Assembly (NCBI RefSeq): GCF_000717745.1
Contig: NZ_JOBH01000004.1
Span: forward strand, 310,001 to 374,000
Reading direction: 5' to 3'
Origin: Streptomyces violens
GTDB taxonomy: Bacteria; Actinomycetota; Actinomycetes; Streptomycetales; Streptomycetaceae
DNA length: 64,000 bases
In this document: one piece after another, positions 55,560 to 64,000 of the stretch
How positions within the stretch are numbered: position 1 is the stretch's first letter
Layout: each line of letters opens with the position of its first letter
Translations under genes and position numbers: made by a program
Notes under the pieces: model-generated
The model's input: only the letters and a program-made list of their open reading frames with translations
Told to the model about the DNA's origin: nothing
The model's database searches: none

Positions 55560-55589
55560 ATCGATCACAGGCATATCGATCACAGACAT
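55560..55589. repeat. Tandem 15-bp direct repeat before mbtH
   Basis: ATCGATCACAGGCAT at 55560-55574 is followed directly by ATCGATCACAGACAT at 55575-55589, one mismatch. It lies immediately upstream of the mbtH ribosome site in the 158-bp gap after the NRPS gene. Each unit contains ATCGAT and, on the coding strand, an ATG. Confidence 0.85.
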
Positions 55590-55707
55590 GGGGTCTCGTT
55601 CTTCGGTGTGCGGCTGGGGCTGGGCATCCTCCCGGTCGGTTCCGGCAGCGGATACGGGTGGTCGCGACCGCTGCGGTCCGGCGGCAGCGGTCGGGATGGT
55701 CGACGGG

Positions 55708-60276
<4,569 letters not shown>

Positions 60277-60310
60277 GGCGGGGAACTCCTTGTCGGTCGG
60301 TGGGTCCCGT

Positions 60311-61131
60311 TCAGTGGGCGGTGAAGCCGCCGTCGACCACCAGCTCGGTGCCGGTGACGCCGCCGGAGTGCGGGCCGGCCAGCCACAGGCAGGCGGCCGA
60401 CACCTCGGCCGCCGTGATGAGCCGGCCGATCGGGTGCAGCGCAGCGGAGGTGCGCTCGTAGTCCTGGAGTCCGGCGCCCATCTCGGCGGCCACCGCACGG
60501 GTGCTCCGGGTGTCCAGCGTCGAGTCGTCGGCCACGGTGCTGGGGGAGACCGCGTTCACCAGCACGCCGTGCCGCCCGTACTCCAGCGCCATGGCCTTGG
60601 TCAGCCCGACCACGCCGTGCTTGGAGGCCACGTAGTTGGCATACCTCTCGAACCCCACCCGCGCGCCGGTGGACGCCGTGTTCACGATGCGTCCGCCGCC
60701 CTGGCGGACCATGTGCGGCAGCACCGCCCGGCAGCATCGCCAGGTCCCGCTGAGGTTGACGTCCAGCGCGAGCTGCCACTGCTCCTCGCTGAGCTCGTGT
60801 GTCAGCCGGCCGCCCGGGCCCAGTACGCCGGCGTTGTTCAGCAGCACATCGATCCGGCCGAACTCGTCCAGACCGGTGTGCACCGCCTTGTCCACGGCGG
60901 CCTGGTCGCGCACGTCGGCCACCGCGGTCAGCACCCGGGCCCCGAGCCGGCGGCAGGCGTCGGCGGTCTCCTCCAGCGCGCGCCGCCCGGCCATCGGATA
61001 CGGCCCGCCCTCCGGGTCGCAGCGGTCGACCAGGATCAGGTCCGCGCCCTCCCGGGCGAAGGTCAGCGCGTGCGAACGGCCCAGCGCACGGGCCGCGCCG
61101 GTGATCATGGCGACGTTCCCGTCGAGCAGCA

Positions 61132-61132
<1 letters not shown>
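60311..61132 (-). CDS. Short-chain dehydrogenase/reductase
   Basis: 273 aa from the ATG at 61132, whose A is the last base of the LysK-like stop (TGATG), with GGAGG upstream. Rossmann motif TGAARALGRSH, LNNAGV, Ser in NTASTG, catalytic YVASK, and a C-terminal GTELVVDGGF. The GAARxxGRSHA start and the extra segment after the second strand resemble the mycofactocin-type SDRs, which keep NAD tightly bound; that link is tentative. In this operon it may oxidise or reduce a hydroxyl of the carrier-bound azabicycle precursor. Substrate unknown. Confidence 0.88.
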
Positions 61133-62287
<1,155 letters not shown>

Positions 62288-62295
<8 letters not shown>

Positions 62296-63205
62296 CCCGC
62301 TCCCCTTCGCGCACCCAGCTGCCGGCGCCGGCCATCGCCTGCCGGATGGGCCGGTGCCGGTGCGCGGAGGCGATGGCCACCCGCTCGACGCTCCGGCTGG
62401 CCCGCAGTCCCGCCCGCACCTTGTGGCGCATCCGGCCGCGCACCGCGCCCTCTTCCAGGTGGTGCGGGCCCACCTCGGGGATCCGGCTGACCGGGTCGGC
62501 GGGGTCGGCCAGCACTCCGGGCACGCCGGTGAGCAGCACCAGCGCCGAAGCCTCCAGGGCGACGGCCAGCCGGGCGGCCACCTCGTCGGCGTCCACATTG
62601 AGCAGGTTGCCTTCGGCGTCACTGGCGGGCGGGGACACCACGGGGACCTCTCCCCGGGCCAGCACCGCCTGCACCAGAGTGGGGTCGACGTGTTCGATAC
62701 GGCCCGACCGGTCGTCGCGGATCAGCACGGTGCGCCCGTCCTGCACCGACCGGATGGCAGGCTTTCGCGTCGCGGTCAGCAGTGCGCCGTCCGCACCGCT
62801 CAGCCCCACCGCCCGCGCACCGCGCGCCCGTAACCCGCTGACCAGCCGTGGCTTCACCCGTCCGAGCAGGGCAAGGGTGAGGACATCGAGCATGGCTTCG
62901 TCCGTGCGCCGACTGTGCGTGCCGTCCGGGGACTTGATGACCCGGTGCGCCACGCCGAGCTGTCCGGCCAGCTCGTCGGCGGGGTCGCCGCCCCCGTGCA
63001 CCAGCACCGCCGGCCGGCCCGCGGCGGCCAGCTCGGCCACCTCGTCCAGCACCTGTTCCGGATCGGCGCCGCCGCCGATCTTGACCACGATCACCCCGTC
63101 GGGGGCGGAGCCGCCGGTCAACGCGCCGCCCGCCGTGTCCCGTGCCAGGTCTGCCGCCACGTCCCCGCCCACCTCCCCCTCGCGTACGCGTCCCCGTGCC
63201 GTCAC
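62288..63205 (-). CDS. LysZ/ArgB-like amino acid kinase
   Basis: 305 aa from the GTG at 63205 behind GGAGAG; the start is uncertain because the first 40 residues are not conserved in the family. Amino-acid-kinase fold: [68 protein letters not shown] and LLTGVPGVL. LysZ and ArgB phosphorylate the side-chain carboxyl of carrier-bound or N-acetyl glutamate/aminoadipate. With LysX- and LysK-like genes nearby the carrier-bound substrate is more likely. It corresponds to the acyl-phosphate step of azabicycle assembly. Confidence 0.87.
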
Positions 63206-63293
63206 GTCCCGCTCTCTCCGATCAGGTCCCGCCCCGAGATCGGAGCCCACTCCGATCAGGTACCGCTCGCCGGTCAGGTATCGCTCTCCGGTC

Positions 63294-64000
63294 TCAGGCC
63301 GGATGCAGGCCCGGGAAGTCCAGTCCCGCGTCCTCGGGCAGACCGCGGGCCACGTTGAGGCTCTGCACCCCGCCGCCCGCCGCCCCCTTGACCAGGTTGT
63401 CGAGCGCGGCCACCAGTACGATGCGGCGGCCGTCCTCGTCGACCGCGCAGCCGATGTCCGTGAAGTTGGTGCCGCCCAGGAACTGCGGGTCCGGCATCCT
63501 GTGCACCCCGCGGCCGCGCGCGATCACGCGCACGAACGGGCTGTCACGGTAAGCGCGTTGCAGCACCCGCAGTACGTCGCGGCGGGTGACCGGCTCGGGG
63601 GGCGTGACGTGGCAGATCACCTGCAGGCCCCGCACCGCCGGGACGGCCGTCACCGTCATCCGTGCCCGCACTCCGGCCAGTTGGGCGATCTCGGCCTCGT
63701 GCCGGTGCCCGGCGGGCCGGTAGACCCGGAAGGCGTGGCCGCGCTCCGCGTGGTGCGAGGACGCGGTCGGCTCGGCCCCGGAGCCGGACGAGCTGGCCCG
63801 GGCGTCCACCACCACATCGCCCGCCACCAGACCGGCCCGTTGCACGGGGGCGAGGGCGAGTACGGCGGCGGTGGCCGTACAGCCCGGCACACTGATCCGC
63901 TCGGCACCGGCCAGCTCGTCCGCGAACAGCTCGGGCAGGCCGGTGCGGTACGGGCTGCCGGACGCCGAGCGGGCACCCGCCCGGAAGTCCGGGCTCAGGT
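63294..64000 (-). CDS. LysY/ArgC-like acyl-phosphate reductase (partial, 5' end missing)
   Basis: Runs off the right edge; the last 235 residues are present and the N-terminal NADP-binding domain is missing. Catalytic Cys in SVPGCTATAAVLAL, then VVVDARASSSGSG, HRHEAEI with the catalytic His, and the C-terminal GGTNFTDIGCAVDEDGRR and VAALDNLVKGAAGG. ArgC/LysY enzymes reduce the acyl phosphate made by ArgB/LysZ to a semialdehyde with NADPH. As first visible gene of the block it directly precedes the kinase gene, so the two act in sequence on carrier-bound glutamate. Confidence 0.9.
   Translation of the reverse strand, partial: LSPDFRAGARSASGSPYRTGLPELFADELAGAERISVPGCTATAAVLALAPVQRAGLVAGDVVVDARASSSGSGAEPTASSHHAERGHAFRVYRPAGHRHEAEIAQLAGVRARMTVTAVPAVRGLQVICHVTPPEPVTRRDVLRVLQRAYRDSPFVRVIARGRGVHRMPDPQFLGGTNFTDIGCAVDEDGRRIVLVAALDNLVKGAAGGGVQSLNVARGLPEDAGLDFPGLHPA

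Overview
The window is high-GC actinomycete DNA with strong G/C third-position bias, GTG/TTG starts with GGAGG-type ribosome sites, Tat-exported glycosidases, a streptomycete-type alpha-amylase and very large NRPS/PKS genes. The best reading is a Streptomyces chromosome.

Positions 1 to about 17.5 kb are ordinary metabolism: a GH109-type exported oxidoreductase/glycosidase (cut by the left edge), a secreted alpha-amylase behind a MalR-like operator, a fused FAD/Fe-S dehydrogenase, a divergent MarR regulator and ABC exporter, a TmrB-like P-loop protein, an exported GH2 beta-galactosidase, the lutABC lactate operon with a divergent MHS-family transporter, and a VOC protein.

From about 17.8 kb to the right edge the genes form a biosynthetic cluster that I read as azinomycin (carzinophilin) type. 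The evidence is the combination: an AziB/NcsB-like iterative naphthoate PKS; a free-standing A-PCP protein whose A domain lacks the amino-acid-binding Asp, next to a P450 and an O-methyltransferase (naphthoate hydroxylation, methylation and activation); an A-KR-ACP protein suited to an alpha-keto acid reduced to an alpha-hydroxy acid; C-A-PCP, C-PCP-C and C-A-PCP-reductase NRPSs, the last with a threonine-like code; LysX-, LysY-, LysZ- and LysK-like enzymes, which work on amino-group-carrier-bound glutamate; a sulfotransferase and two unfamiliar proteins that fit the sulfate-elimination route to the aziridine; and an AlkZ-type DNA glycosylase with the QxQ motif at 37/39, the self-resistance enzyme for azinomycin. 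A metallophosphoesterase/PPTase pair and a small HTH protein lie at the left border.

Layout of the cluster: a plus-strand border block (17.8-20.4 kb); a minus-strand block NRPS, TE, A-KR-ACP (28.5 to 20.5 kb); a minus-strand block A-PCP, P450, methyltransferase, TE (33.7 to 28.6 kb) preceded by an MFS exporter; the divergent C-PCP-C gene (35.8-39.2 kb); DinB and AlkZ genes converging on a terminator; P450, TE and two acyl-CoA dehydrogenases (45.5 to 41.2 kb); 2OG oxygenase, two unknowns, LysX and sulfotransferase (49.8 to 45.6 kb); and a long block LysY, LysZ, LysK, SDR, NRPS-reductase, MbtH, PKS (right edge to 50.0 kb). Many junctions are 4-bp ATGA/GTGA overlaps, so translation is probably coupled. 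The LysW-type carrier, chain-extending transketolase and aminotransferase expected for the azabicycle are not in the window and probably lie to the right. All family assignments come from reading motifs; no database search was run.
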